Part shown: positions 7,200 through 15,769 of the stretch, in pieces
How positions within the stretch are numbered: the first letter of the stretch is position 1
Layout: each line of letters begins with the position of its first letter
Source of the DNA: CBDCKR01 sp964572045
GTDB taxonomy: Bacteria > Gemmatimonadota > Gemmatimonadetes > Longimicrobiales > Gaopeijiaceae
Length of the DNA stretch: 31,903 nucleotides
Assembly (NCBI GenBank): GCA_964572045.1
Contig: CAZNEI010000031.1
Coordinates: 1-31,903, forward strand
Direction: 5' to 3'
Notes under the pieces: generated by a model
What the model was told of the DNA's origin: nothing
Seen by the model: the letters and a program-made list of their open reading frames with translations, nothing else
Databases searched by the model: none
Made by a program: the position numbers and the translations under genes

Positions 7200-10100
7200 C
7201 TACCTGACGGGTTCCAGCGATTCGATCTCCAGGAGTCGGTTGAGCTCTGCCAGATCCTGCGCGAGCGCCCCTTCGAGTGCATCGAGGTGCACCTGGAGCC
7301 GTCCGGAGAGCTCAGTGAACACTGCGTACTGCGACGCCGTAGGACGGCCATCGCCCGTTTCGATCTCCACCAGCAGAACAGCCAGGTCGTTGTTGAGCTT
7401 CAGGCCGAAGTTGAGCTGGTCCTCGGGTGCCTCCAGCCGCACCTCGTAGAGTTCGCGTTCGACCTGGGAGATCTTCGACGTGAGGGCCTCGGCGGCACCG
7501 CGGACGGCTGCGCTGCTGGCCTGTTCGAGTCGCGCTTCCACCTGTCGCCTGATGTCACGTATCCGAATCACGGCTTCATGCGCCTCACTCGCCTTGTCGC
7601 GGGCCGCCACCGCCAGGCTGAACTGTTCCTCGAAGTCCGCCTGGGACACATCCGTCAACCTCGGGTCCATCACCACGGTGAACCGCTCGACGGCCACCTC
7701 CCGCCCGTCGACACTCAGGCGGGCCTGGTACGTCCCGGGCGGCGCCATGGGTCCGGCTCCCCTCGAGAACCTGAGCATCAGACCGGGGAACGTCGTGTGC
7801 CCCGGATACCTGAGATCCCAGTGGATCCGGTGCAGACCGGGTCCCCGGCTCGCCGCCGGCTCGCCTGGCTGGGCCCCATCGCCGTTCGCGGTCCAGGCCT
7901 TCACGAGCGCGCCCCCCTCGTCGAGGACCTCGACCTCCAGGTCGAGCACAGTATCGCGCAGGAAGTAGTCGATGTTGGCCCCGCCGAACGCCGCGACCCG
8001 CCTGTACCCTTCGGTCGTGCGTGCTTTGCTACGGATCGCAGACGAGGGTCGGAAGAGATGGGCCGGACTCGCGACGATATCCGGCGTCAATTGCCGAAGG
8101 GGCGTGATGTCGTCCAGGACGTAGAACGAACGCCCATGCGTCGCTGCCACGAGGTCCCTGTCTGCAATGGCGAGGGCGTACACCGGGGATACGGGCAGGT
8201 CGAGCTGGAGCGACTGCCACTCCGCACCGTCGTCGATCGAAAAGTACACGCCGTTCTCGGTGCCGGCGAACAGCAGGCCCTCGCGCGTCGGGTCCTCCAA
8301 GACCGCACGAACATGATCGCCGTGGCGGATGCCGGTGACGGCGCTTGACCAGGTGCGGCCGAAGTCCTCGGTCTTCCAGATGTAGGGAGTCACGTCCTGC
8401 ATCCGATAGCGGGAGACCGCGAGCAGCGCCTTGCCCGGCCGATGAGCCGACGCGTCGATGAAGTGCACACGGCTGAACTTGGGCATGTCCGGCGGGGTCA
8501 CCTCGTCCCAGCTGGCGCCGCTGTCTTGCGTCAGGTGAACGCGGCCGTCATCCGAGCCCACCCAGATCGTGCCCGGATCGTGATCCGACGGGGCGATGGC
8601 GAAGATCGTTCCGTAGTGTTCGACGGTGGTGAGATCGAGCGTGAGTGGCCCGCCCGAAGGACCTAAGGTCGCCGGATCGCTGTAGGTGAGATCGGGGCTG
8701 ATTCGCTCCCATGACGCGCCGCGATCCGCGGATCGCCACACGTGCTGCGAGCCGACGTACAGGATCCGAGGGGCTTGTGGAGACATCGCGATCGGATAGG
8801 TCCACTGAAAACGCTCGCTCACCTCGGCAGCCGGCCGGCCGACCGTGCGGATGGGCCAGGGCGAAATGCTCCGCAGCTGCCCCGTGGTTCGGTCGAAGCG
8901 CGTCAGCTGATTGGTCTGCGACCCGGTGAAGTACACGGCCGGGTCATCAGGATCCGGCACGACCCACCCGCTTTCTCCACCGCCAACGGGATACAACCAG
9001 CTCCCGTCGCCGTCGCTGGGAACGCACACGCTGGTGTTGTCCTGCTGGGTCCCGCAGACGTGGTAGGGGAAGCCGTGCGTCGTACTCACCGTGTACATCT
9101 GTGCCGTGGGATAAGCCTGGCCCGTCCACGTGCGGCCACCGTCCAGCGAAACATTGGCCCCGCCGTCGTTGGCCTGAATCATGCGCTGGTTGTTCTCGGG
9201 ATCGATCCAGAGGTCGTGGTTGTCTTCGTGAGGGACGAGGATTCGCTCCCAGCTGTGACCGCCGTCCAGCGATCTCCAGAAGTTCTCGTTGTTCACATAG
9301 ACCGTGTTGCGGTCCACGGGGTCGGCCGTGATACGCGTGTAGTAGAAGGCCCTGGTCCGCAGATTCCGGTCCCCGCTCGTTCGCGTCCAGGTCGCACCTC
9401 CGTCACTGGACGCGAACACCCCACCCTCCGCCGCCTCGATATTGGCGTAGACGAGGTCAGGGTCGGGGCCTGACACCGACACCGCGACCTTTCCCCAGAG
9501 ATCGGGCGGCAGACCGGGATTGCGCGTCAGCTCGGTCCACGTGTCGCCGCCGTCGACGGACTTGAAGAGACCGCTGCCGTCGCCGCCGCTCCAGAGCAGC
9601 CAGGGCTTGCGATAGGCCTCCCAGAACGCTGCGTAAACGGTTCCGGGCTCCCTCCTCGCAAGCGCGACATCGACGGCACCGGCTCTCTCGCTGCGATACA
9701 GGACCCGCTGCCACGTCCTCCCACCGTCCTGTGATCGAAAGACGCCACGCTGCTCGCTCGGCCCGAAGGGATCACCGAAGACCGCCGCATAGACCAGGTC
9801 ACAGTCGTCCGGCTGGACGCGGATTCTACCGATCGCCTGCTGACCACTGGCCGACTCCAGACCGAGATGCGTCCAAGTGCGTCCGCCATCGGAAGTCCGG
9901 TACACGCCATCTCCTGAAATCACGTTCCCCCTGAGCTGCACCTCACCGAAGCCCACGTACACCACGTCCGGATTCGCCTCGCAGACCTCGATCGCGCCCA
10001 CGCTCGACGAGCGAAACTGACCATCTCCCACAGGGAACCATGAAACTCCCCCGTTGTCGGTCTTCCATAGCCCGCCGCCGGTTGCTCCAAAGTAGTACTC

Positions 10101-10322
10101 GTTCGGTCTGGAGCTGACGCCAGCTGCGGCGATCGACCGTCCGCCGCGGATTGGGCCCACGGAGCGCCAGCTAAGAGCCGAAAGTGCCTCGGCGGGCACT
10201 GTCCCCGACATCCCCGCTTCCGCAGGCATCTGGGCGCTGAGTTGTCCCGGCGCAAGAAGGATCGTCAGGGCCCCGACGAGGGTGCCGGTCGGGAGCGATC
10301 TCGGACGAGTGGTACGTGGCAT
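7200..10322 (-). CDS. secreted VPS10/sortilin-like BNR-repeat protein
   Basis: A 1040-residue exported protein. An N-terminal signal peptide (about residues 1-30, ending LSAQ) is followed by a beta-propeller region with eleven Asp-box motifs of the type S-x-D-G-G-x-T-W, for example KTDNGGVSW, RTSDGGRTW and RSLDGGHSW. These are the repeats of sortilin/VPS10 and BNR proteins. The C-terminal 300 residues add a beta-rich part with GLHRIHWDLRYPG and a helical tail. Such proteins are common next to peptidases and SusCD in Gemmatimonadota and Bacteroidota; the molecular role is not established. ATG at 10322 has AGGAG five bases upstream; the open frame upstream is rejected. It is divergent from the GntR gene and shares the control region at 10323-10547. 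Confidence 0.9.
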   Translation of the reverse strand: MPRTTRPRSLPTGTLVGALTILLAPGQLSAQMPAEAGMSGTVPAEALSALSWRSVGPIRGGRSIAAAGVSSRPNEYYFGATGGGLWKTDNGGVSWFPVGDGQFRSSSVGAIEVCEANPDVVYVGFGEVQLRGNVISGDGVYRTSDGGRTWTHLGLESASGQQAIGRIRVQPDDCDLVYAAVFGDPFGPSEQRGVFRSQDGGRTWQRVLYRSERAGAVDVALARREPGTVYAAFWEAYRKPWLLWSGGDGSGLFKSVDGGDTWTELTRNPGLPPDLWGKVAVSVSGPDPDLVYANIEAAEGGVFASSDGGATWTRTSGDRNLRTRAFYYTRITADPVDRNTVYVNNENFWRSLDGGHSWERILVPHEDNHDLWIDPENNQRMIQANDGGANVSLDGGRTWTGQAYPTAQMYTVSTTHGFPYHVCGTQQDNTSVCVPSDGDGSWLYPVGGGESGWVVPDPDDPAVYFTGSQTNQLTRFDRTTGQLRSISPWPIRTVGRPAAEVSERFQWTYPIAMSPQAPRILYVGSQHVWRSADRGASWERISPDLTYSDPATLGPSGGPLTLDLTTVEHYGTIFAIAPSDHDPGTIWVGSDDGRVHLTQDSGASWDEVTPPDMPKFSRVHFIDASAHRPGKALLAVSRYRMQDVTPYIWKTEDFGRTWSSAVTGIRHGDHVRAVLEDPTREGLLFAGTENGVYFSIDDGAEWQSLQLDLPVSPVYALAIADRDLVAATHGRSFYVLDDITPLRQLTPDIVASPAHLFRPSSAIRSKARTTEGYRRVAAFGGANIDYFLRDTVLDLEVEVLDEGGALVKAWTANGDGAQPGEPAASRGPGLHRIHWDLRYPGHTTFPGLMLRFSRGAGPMAPPGTYQARLSVDGREVAVERFTVVMDPRLTDVSQADFEEQFSLAVAARDKASEAHEAVIRIRDIRRQVEARLEQASSAAVRGAAEALTSKISQVERELYEVRLEAPEDQLNFGLKLNNDLAVLLVEIETGDGRPTASQYAVFTELSGRLQVHLDALEGALAQDLAELNRLLEIESLEPVR

Positions 10323-10388
10323 GAGATCTCCTGGTCGAAGGGCGCGGCGGACCATCTGGACCCCGCAGCAGTCCAAAGAGTCTAGTGC

Positions 10389-10417
10389 TTGTACATCTTG
10401 TATACAATAAATATTGT
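10389..10417 (+). promoter_or_regulatory. GntR operator and overlapping promoter in the divergent control region
   Basis: TTGTATACAA at 10398-10407 is a perfect 10-bp palindrome matching the TNGT-NN-ACNA pattern of FCD-type GntR operators. A second dyad, ACAATA (10404-10409) and TATTGT (10412-10417), overlaps it. A possible plus-strand promoter, TTGTAC (10389-10394), 17 bases, TATTGT (10412-10417), encloses both. A repressor here could control both the GntR-SusCD-peptidase side and the VPS10 side. The AT-rich patch stands out from the surrounding high-GC DNA. Confidence 0.65.
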
Positions 10418-10547
10418 AATCGCGTACAGCATGTATGGTGGATCGCGTTTGAGAACCTGCTCTCCGACGGGGCACCTCGACGAGACGGACCTGATCGATG
10501 GATCAAGACGAGCCATATGCGCATCCTACGAGTGCGGTAGGCGGGCT

Positions 10548-11261
10548 ATGAGTACGATCGCGCTTGTCATGGAGCATCCCCGAACGAATCGGGCGAACCA
10601 CGCGTATCGGACTCTCCGGAGCCTCATAGTCCGCGGAGGGCTCAGCCCCGGCACGCGCTTGCGGGAGACTCGGTTGGCCCGTGAGCTCAACGTCAGCCGC
10701 ACACCGGTGCGGGAGGCCCTGGCTCGTCTGGAGCAGGAGGGCTTCGTGAGCACGCACCGGGGCGCGGAGCGCCGTGAAGCCGCAATCGTCGCGCCGCTGA
10801 CCAAGAGTGACGCCAAGGAGCTCTTTTGCCTGGTCGGCGCACTCGAGGGCGTCGCCGCTCGGCTGGTCACCCGGTTTCCCGAGCCCGAGCGGCAGGGCCT
10901 CTGCGAGACGCTGGAGGCGGCCCACACGGCGTTTGAGGCCGCTATCGGGAGCCCGGAGCCTGACCCCTCGGAGGTGATGGCCACGGACCGGGCCTTCCAC
11001 GAGAGGATGGTGGAGGCCGCCGCCGCGCACCGGCTGCTCGGCACATGGGAGGTGCTCAAGCCTCACACGCTCAGGTACACCTGGGCCTATTCGGAATACT
11101 TCGCGCGCCGTGGGGGCGAATCCGCCCGGGAACACGCCGCCCTGGTGGAAGCCATCCGCGGAGGCGATCCGGATGAGGCGGATCGGGCGGCCAGGCGCCA
11201 CTATTGGAACGCTGCGGACGGGATCTGCACGGTGATGACGATCGCCGGGGAGCAGCGCTGA
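10548..11261 (+). CDS. GntR-family transcriptional regulator, FCD (FadR/VanR-like) subfamily
   Basis: A 237-residue regulator. A winged helix-turn-helix spans about residues 16-75, with LRETRLARELNVSRTPVREA as the characteristic GntR recognition region. The C-terminal all-helical FCD domain keeps its metal and ligand site: Asp and His in DRAFHE, His in EHAALVEAI, and His in RRHYWNA. FCD regulators normally bind organic acids or amino acids and repress a neighbouring catabolic operon. ATG at 10548 is chosen because the open frame before it has no domain; ATG at 10569 is also possible and neither has a good ribosome binding site. It sits at the head of the SusC-SusD-peptidase genes and opposite the VPS10 gene. 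Confidence 0.9.
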   Translation: MSTIALVMEHPRTNRANHAYRTLRSLIVRGGLSPGTRLRETRLARELNVSRTPVREALARLEQEGFVSTHRGAERREAAIVAPLTKSDAKELFCLVGALEGVAARLVTRFPEPERQGLCETLEAAHTAFEAAIGSPEPDPSEVMATDRAFHERMVEAAAAHRLLGTWEVLKPHTLRYTWAYSEYFARRGGESAREHAALVEAIRGGDPDEADRAARRHYWNAADGICTVMTIAGEQR

Positions 11262-11308
11262 TCGGGATCTCGCGTAGCTCACCATTCACCATGGCTGGGA
11301 GGTGTCAG

Positions 11309-14300
11309 GTGTCCCACACAGGTTCGATTCGAGTTCTGGCAACGACTCTGTCCGTTGCCGCCTTCACACTCATCTCCGGCCCGACGCCGTCTTCGGCTCA
11401 GCAGACGGCCTCGGTTACCGGATCCGTGGCCAGCGCCGCGTCCGGGCAGGCCCTGTCGGGGGCTCAGGTCACGGTCGTGGGGACCGGCCTGGGGCAGATC
11501 ACCAACCTGGAGGGCCGGTTCCTTCTGCTGAACGTTCCTGCTGGAAGCCACGAGGTTCAAGTGACTTTCCTCGGCTATCGGACGGAGACCCAGCAGGTCG
11601 ACGTCGTGGCGGGCGAAACGGTCGAGATTCAGTTCTCGCTTGCGATCAGTCAGATCGAGCTCGACGAGATCGTGGTGACCGGCACGGGCGCCCCGACCCA
11701 GCGGCGTCGGCTGGGTCAAACGATCGCCTCCATCGATACCGAACAGCTAGAGGGCACGGGCGTGACCAACATCACGCAGGCCCTGCAGGGACGGGTCACA
11801 GGGTTGACCGGGGCGGTGGGCAATCGCGCGACGGGTCAGGCCGACCTGCCAGTTCTGCGCGGGCTGTCGAGCCTGACCCAGAGGAACGAGCCGTTGATCT
11901 ACGTCGACGGAATCCGGATGAACAACGCGAAATTCATGACGGCGGGTGTGACCTCAGACCAGCTGAGCAACATGAATGCGGCGGATATCGAGAGGATCGA
12001 GGTGATCAAGGGAGCCGCGGCCGCCACGCTCTTCGGGACCGAGGCGTCCAGCGGCGTCATCCAGATCTTTACGAAGAGGGGCCGGACGGGGGCGCCCAGC
12101 TATACCTTTTCGATGGATCAGCAGGTGATCCACATGCCGCAATCGAAATTCCTGAGAAACTACGGCTGGGATTCCGACGCCGGTCAGTTGGTGCAGGACA
12201 AACCCGCAGAGGCCTGGGTCGATCTCGGTCTGATGCAGAACTACAACATGTCGGTCTCGGGCGGATCGCAGAATACCCAGTTCTTCATTTCCGGTCGCTA
12301 CCAGGAGGAGAATGGAGCGATCCCTCAGAATGAGATGACGAACGCCTCGCTTCGGGCCGCCTTCGATTTTCAGCATACGGATCAGCTGAGTACCTCGATC
12401 GACGTCGACGTGCGGAGGAACTGGGTGATGGCCCCGCAACCCGCTTGGTCATCGATCGTGAGCCAATGGATATGGGCGAATCCGAATCGAATCAGTGAGG
12501 CTCGGCCGCACGGCGAGCCGTTCGCCGCCACCAAGGACCTCCTTCACGACACCGACCAGTCGTGGACCAACACGTACGTGATAAGTGGGAAGGCCGACTA
12601 TCAATTCACGGAAGGACTCAGTGCGCAGATCAGGATCGGGCACCACTTCGCATCCCGCAACCGCGAGCATATGCGCCCCGAGGGCCTCGTCGGTGGTCGG
12701 AACGGTCTCCGAGAGGTCTGGGCTGACGAGATCGAGTCCCAGACGCTCGAGGCGACCCTCGCCTGGGACGTCGATATCACGGACGGCATCCACTCCAATT
12801 TCGTCGTCGGCGGTCAGAGGTTCGCGGAAGGGCTTGTCAGAGAGCGAACCTCAGTGGCCGACTTCCCCGCCTCTGCTCTACGGACTCTTCGCGGTGGCTC
12901 TCGGGTCACCTTCGTCGACGAGTTCACCGAAGACATCATCAATGCCGGCGTCTTCGTGCAGGAGCAGATCGGTTTCGGCACCCGACTGTTCATCACCGGA
13001 GGGCTCCGGATGGACGGAAACTCGGCATTCGGAAGCGACTTCGGACTTGAAGCGTATCCCAAGGCAGGCGTCTCCTGGGTCGTTTCCGAGCACGAGTTCT
13101 TCGACGTTCCCAGCGTGGACTGGCTTCGACTCCGTGGGGCCTTCGGGACGTCGGGCCAGCAGCCAGGAGCCTTCGACGCCCAGCAGGTTTGGCGCTCGAT
13201 TTCGTTCGCGCCCGGGGCGGCGCTGGCGCCCCTCAACCAAGGAAACCCCGAGCTGAAGCCTGAGCGCTCGACCGAGATCGAGTTCGGGCTGGAGACGGGA
13301 CTGTTCGACGGACGCCTCGGCTTGGATGTGGTCTACTTCGACCAGGAGACGAAGGACGCCCTGCTGCCCAGGTCGCCCGCGCCGTCCACGGGCTTCCAAT
13401 CGTCGCAGCTAAGCAATCTCGGACGGATCAACTCGAACGGATGGGAGGTGGCGGCGAACCTCCGAGCGATCGAGCGGCGAGGGCTCCGCTGGGACCTGAA
13501 TGCAGCCTTCAGCACGATCGACCAAGTCGTGTCGGAGATGGGAGGAACGCCGGACTTCAGGCTGCAAACCCGCTACCGATGGGGTCACATCGCCGAGGGT
13601 TACGCGCCCGGCGCCGTGATCGCTCCCGTCAGGGATCCGGCACGGCCCTATATCGTGACTGTCCCGATCGACGAGCTCACGAAACTAGATCAGATACAAC
13701 CGAACACGCTGAAGAACGCGGCTGGAGCGGACTCACTCGTCTGGATGGGGAATCCGCAGCCGAAGTGGACGGTGAACTTCGGCACCAGGCTGCAGCTCGG
13801 CGATCGTCTGACCCTCCATACGCTTTTTTCCGGAGCGGGCGGGGACTACATCATGTCCAACGAAACGGGCGTGATCCGCACCGCCGGCACAGCCAGCTGG
13901 ACCAGGGCCTACACGCTGAGCGTCTTGAACAATCCCAGTGCCTCGGCGGCGGAGAAGACGGCAGCGGCAGACCTCTACGGGAGGCGGCATCCGAGCATCG
14001 TTTCGAACTGGATGCAGAAGGCGGACTACCTCCGTTGGAATGAGCTTGGCCTCACCTATGAGCTCTCGAACAACTGGGCATCATGGGTTGGCATCGGCGC
14101 GGGCTCTACCCAGGTGAGCCTCGGCCTTCGGAATCTGCACATCTGGACTGGCTACGGTCAGTGCGAGGACAGCCCGACAAGACCCGCCCCCGACGCCGGA
14201 GTGATTCGGTGCGGGCAGATGGATCCGGGCACTGCCTCAACCGGCTGGCCGGGTCAAGGTGCCGACGGAATCACGGGGCTAAGGGGCGGCGTATTCGGCT

Positions 14301-14368
14301 CCAACATAGACTACGGTGATGCACCTTCGGCGCGTCGCTACATTCTCTCAATCAGAACGACATGGTAG
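11309..14368 (+). CDS. SusC/RagA-type TonB-linked outer-membrane receptor
   Basis: A 1019-residue outer-membrane protein. A signal peptide (to about residue 30, SSAQ) is followed by a carboxypeptidase-regulatory-like beta domain (about 33-115), then the plug, with EIVVTGTGAP, ITQALQGRVTGL, EPLIYVDGIRMNN and IERIEVIKGAAAATLFGTEA, and then a long beta-barrel. Length and the ALQGRV and VIKGAAA motifs fit SusC/RagA rather than siderophore receptors. GTG at 11309 has GGGAGG six bases upstream and gives a clean signal peptide. It lies 47 bases after the GntR gene and 11 bases before the SusD-like gene. With SusD and a secreted peptidase, import of oligopeptides is more likely than glycans; this is an inference from context. 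Confidence 0.93.
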   Translation: MSHTGSIRVLATTLSVAAFTLISGPTPSSAQQTASVTGSVASAASGQALSGAQVTVVGTGLGQITNLEGRFLLLNVPAGSHEVQVTFLGYRTETQQVDVVAGETVEIQFSLAISQIELDEIVVTGTGAPTQRRRLGQTIASIDTEQLEGTGVTNITQALQGRVTGLTGAVGNRATGQADLPVLRGLSSLTQRNEPLIYVDGIRMNNAKFMTAGVTSDQLSNMNAADIERIEVIKGAAAATLFGTEASSGVIQIFTKRGRTGAPSYTFSMDQQVIHMPQSKFLRNYGWDSDAGQLVQDKPAEAWVDLGLMQNYNMSVSGGSQNTQFFISGRYQEENGAIPQNEMTNASLRAAFDFQHTDQLSTSIDVDVRRNWVMAPQPAWSSIVSQWIWANPNRISEARPHGEPFAATKDLLHDTDQSWTNTYVISGKADYQFTEGLSAQIRIGHHFASRNREHMRPEGLVGGRNGLREVWADEIESQTLEATLAWDVDITDGIHSNFVVGGQRFAEGLVRERTSVADFPASALRTLRGGSRVTFVDEFTEDIINAGVFVQEQIGFGTRLFITGGLRMDGNSAFGSDFGLEAYPKAGVSWVVSEHEFFDVPSVDWLRLRGAFGTSGQQPGAFDAQQVWRSISFAPGAALAPLNQGNPELKPERSTEIEFGLETGLFDGRLGLDVVYFDQETKDALLPRSPAPSTGFQSSQLSNLGRINSNGWEVAANLRAIERRGLRWDLNAAFSTIDQVVSEMGGTPDFRLQTRYRWGHIAEGYAPGAVIAPVRDPARPYIVTVPIDELTKLDQIQPNTLKNAAGADSLVWMGNPQPKWTVNFGTRLQLGDRLTLHTLFSGAGGDYIMSNETGVIRTAGTASWTRAYTLSVLNNPSASAAEKTAAADLYGRRHPSIVSNWMQKADYLRWNELGLTYELSNNWASWVGIGAGSTQVSLGLRNLHIWTGYGQCEDSPTRPAPDAGVIRCGQMDPGTASTGWPGQGADGITGLRGGVFGSNIDYGDAPSARRYILSIRTTW

Positions 14369-14379
14369 GGGGGAACAGC

Positions 14380-15681
14380 ATGCGCACGCATTTGAAGAGA
14401 GCCGCGATTCGTAGTGGCATGGGTGCACGTGAGTGGCTTGTCACGCTCGTGCTGCTCATGCTCCCGTTGATCGGATGTGACAATTTCCTCGACGTGGAGA
14501 ATCCAGCAAACCTACTAGAGGAGGACTTGCACGACACTCAGCTGGAAACTGCGCTGAGCAACTCGGGCGAGGCGAACCTCTCGATCGGGTATAGCCGCGC
14601 CGTCGTATTGGGCGAAATGCTGGGAGACCATGTGTTCAATATCTCGAACCAGGACTTTGGAGTTCGGATCAACAACGGTGACCGGCGGAACGCCAACTCG
14701 GCCGCCGATGGCATGTACAATAACCTCTCCTCAGCCCTCTCGGTGGCCGACGACATGGTAAGCCGGCTTCAGAATCTGGTCTCCAACCCAGGCTCGCATC
14801 TCGGCATCGCGCGGAATTACTTCTGGGGTGGGGCCGCCCGGGTGGTCCTCATCAGCTACTTCGAAGAACTCACCTACGATGGCGGTCCCCCCGTGCCGCC
14901 GTCACAGGCCCTGCGGGACGCCATCGAGCGCTTCGAGATGGCGGCTCAGGTGGCCGCCGCCGCTGGAGACAGGAACTTGGAGGGGGGCTCTTACGGCGCG
15001 ATCGCCCGCGCCTATCGGGGCCTGTATTACGAGGAGCTTCACTACGGGGCGGGCGCCGACCCGGGGTTGTTCCAGCAGGCGGAGACCTACGGCATGCGCG
15101 CCCTGAATACGCACGCCGACTTCAACGTCGAGCTTCGGCACGGAAGCCCTGGTCCCGTCAATCAGCTCTACAACACCCTCAACATCGACATCCGGCACCG
15201 GCCGACGCCTCAGTATTACCAGCGGCCCGATCCGGTTAGCGGCGTGCCCGATGACGTCCGGATCAAGCTTGGTCCCCAGATCGACGTCGGTCTCCGAAAC
15301 GAGCCGGTACACCTTCAGTCCAAGTGGACCGGGTTTTCGGATCCGGTGTCCGTGAGCCGAGCGGCCGAAGCCGAATTAGTGATCGCGGAGGCCAGGTTGA
15401 TCGCCGGCGATCTCGCCGGTGCGGTCCTGTGGATCAATCGAGTCCGCTCGAAAGCCAGCCTTCCTGACTTCCAGAGCACCGTTGCGGCGGACGTCCGAAC
15501 CCAGCTCATCTACGAGCGGGACACGGAGTTCTGGCTCGAGGGCCGGAGATGGGAGGACCACCGATACTATGAGATCGTTCCTCCCAAGTGGCCCGGCTCC
15601 CAAGTGGCGATCGGCGTGCACCAGCGCTTCCGGGTGTCGGTGACGGAGATGGCCAATAACCCGAACTACGCGGGCCGATAA
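14380..15681 (+). CDS. SusD/RagB-type outer-membrane lipoprotein
   Basis: A 433-residue lipoprotein. The hydrophobic leader ends LMLPLIGC, a good lipobox with Cys33, followed by DNFLDVENPANLLEEDL as in SusD-family proteins of this group. The rest is largely helical with TPR-like parts (YGAIARAYRGLYYEELHYG, AELVIAEARLIAGDLAGAV) and a C-terminal ERDTEFWLEGRRWEDHRYY, the conserved SusD C-terminal region. It is the substrate-capturing lid for the adjacent SusC-like channel. ATG at 14380 is chosen because AGGGGGG lies just upstream; the in-frame ATG at 14362 overlaps the end of the SusC gene. A strong hairpin follows the gene. Confidence 0.92.
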   Translation: MRTHLKRAAIRSGMGAREWLVTLVLLMLPLIGCDNFLDVENPANLLEEDLHDTQLETALSNSGEANLSIGYSRAVVLGEMLGDHVFNISNQDFGVRINNGDRRNANSAADGMYNNLSSALSVADDMVSRLQNLVSNPGSHLGIARNYFWGGAARVVLISYFEELTYDGGPPVPPSQALRDAIERFEMAAQVAAAAGDRNLEGGSYGAIARAYRGLYYEELHYGAGADPGLFQQAETYGMRALNTHADFNVELRHGSPGPVNQLYNTLNIDIRHRPTPQYYQRPDPVSGVPDDVRIKLGPQIDVGLRNEPVHLQSKWTGFSDPVSVSRAAEAELVIAEARLIAGDLAGAVLWINRVRSKASLPDFQSTVAADVRTQLIYERDTEFWLEGRRWEDHRYYEIVPPKWPGSQVAIGVHQRFRVSVTEMANNPNYAGR

Positions 15682-15710
15682 CCCGCGCTACTTGAACCTG
15701 AATGGCACGG

Positions 15711-15757
15711 GCGGGCTCCGAAGGGCCGAGGAGTCATATCGGCCCTTCGGGGCCCGC
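15711..15757 (+). promoter_or_regulatory. 19-bp hairpin between susD-like and peptidase genes
   Basis: Bases 15711-15729 pair with 15739-15757 through 19 consecutive positions, the inner 12 bp being perfect (CCGAAGGGCCGA with TCGGCCCTTCGG), one G-U pair outside, and a 9-base loop. It starts about 30 bases after the SusD stop and ends 13 bases before the first in-frame ATG of the peptidase. No T-run follows. It could attenuate or terminate transcription, protect the upstream mRNA 3' end, or hide the peptidase start. Confidence 0.7.
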
Positions 15758-15769
15758 AGCCTGTTCGAC

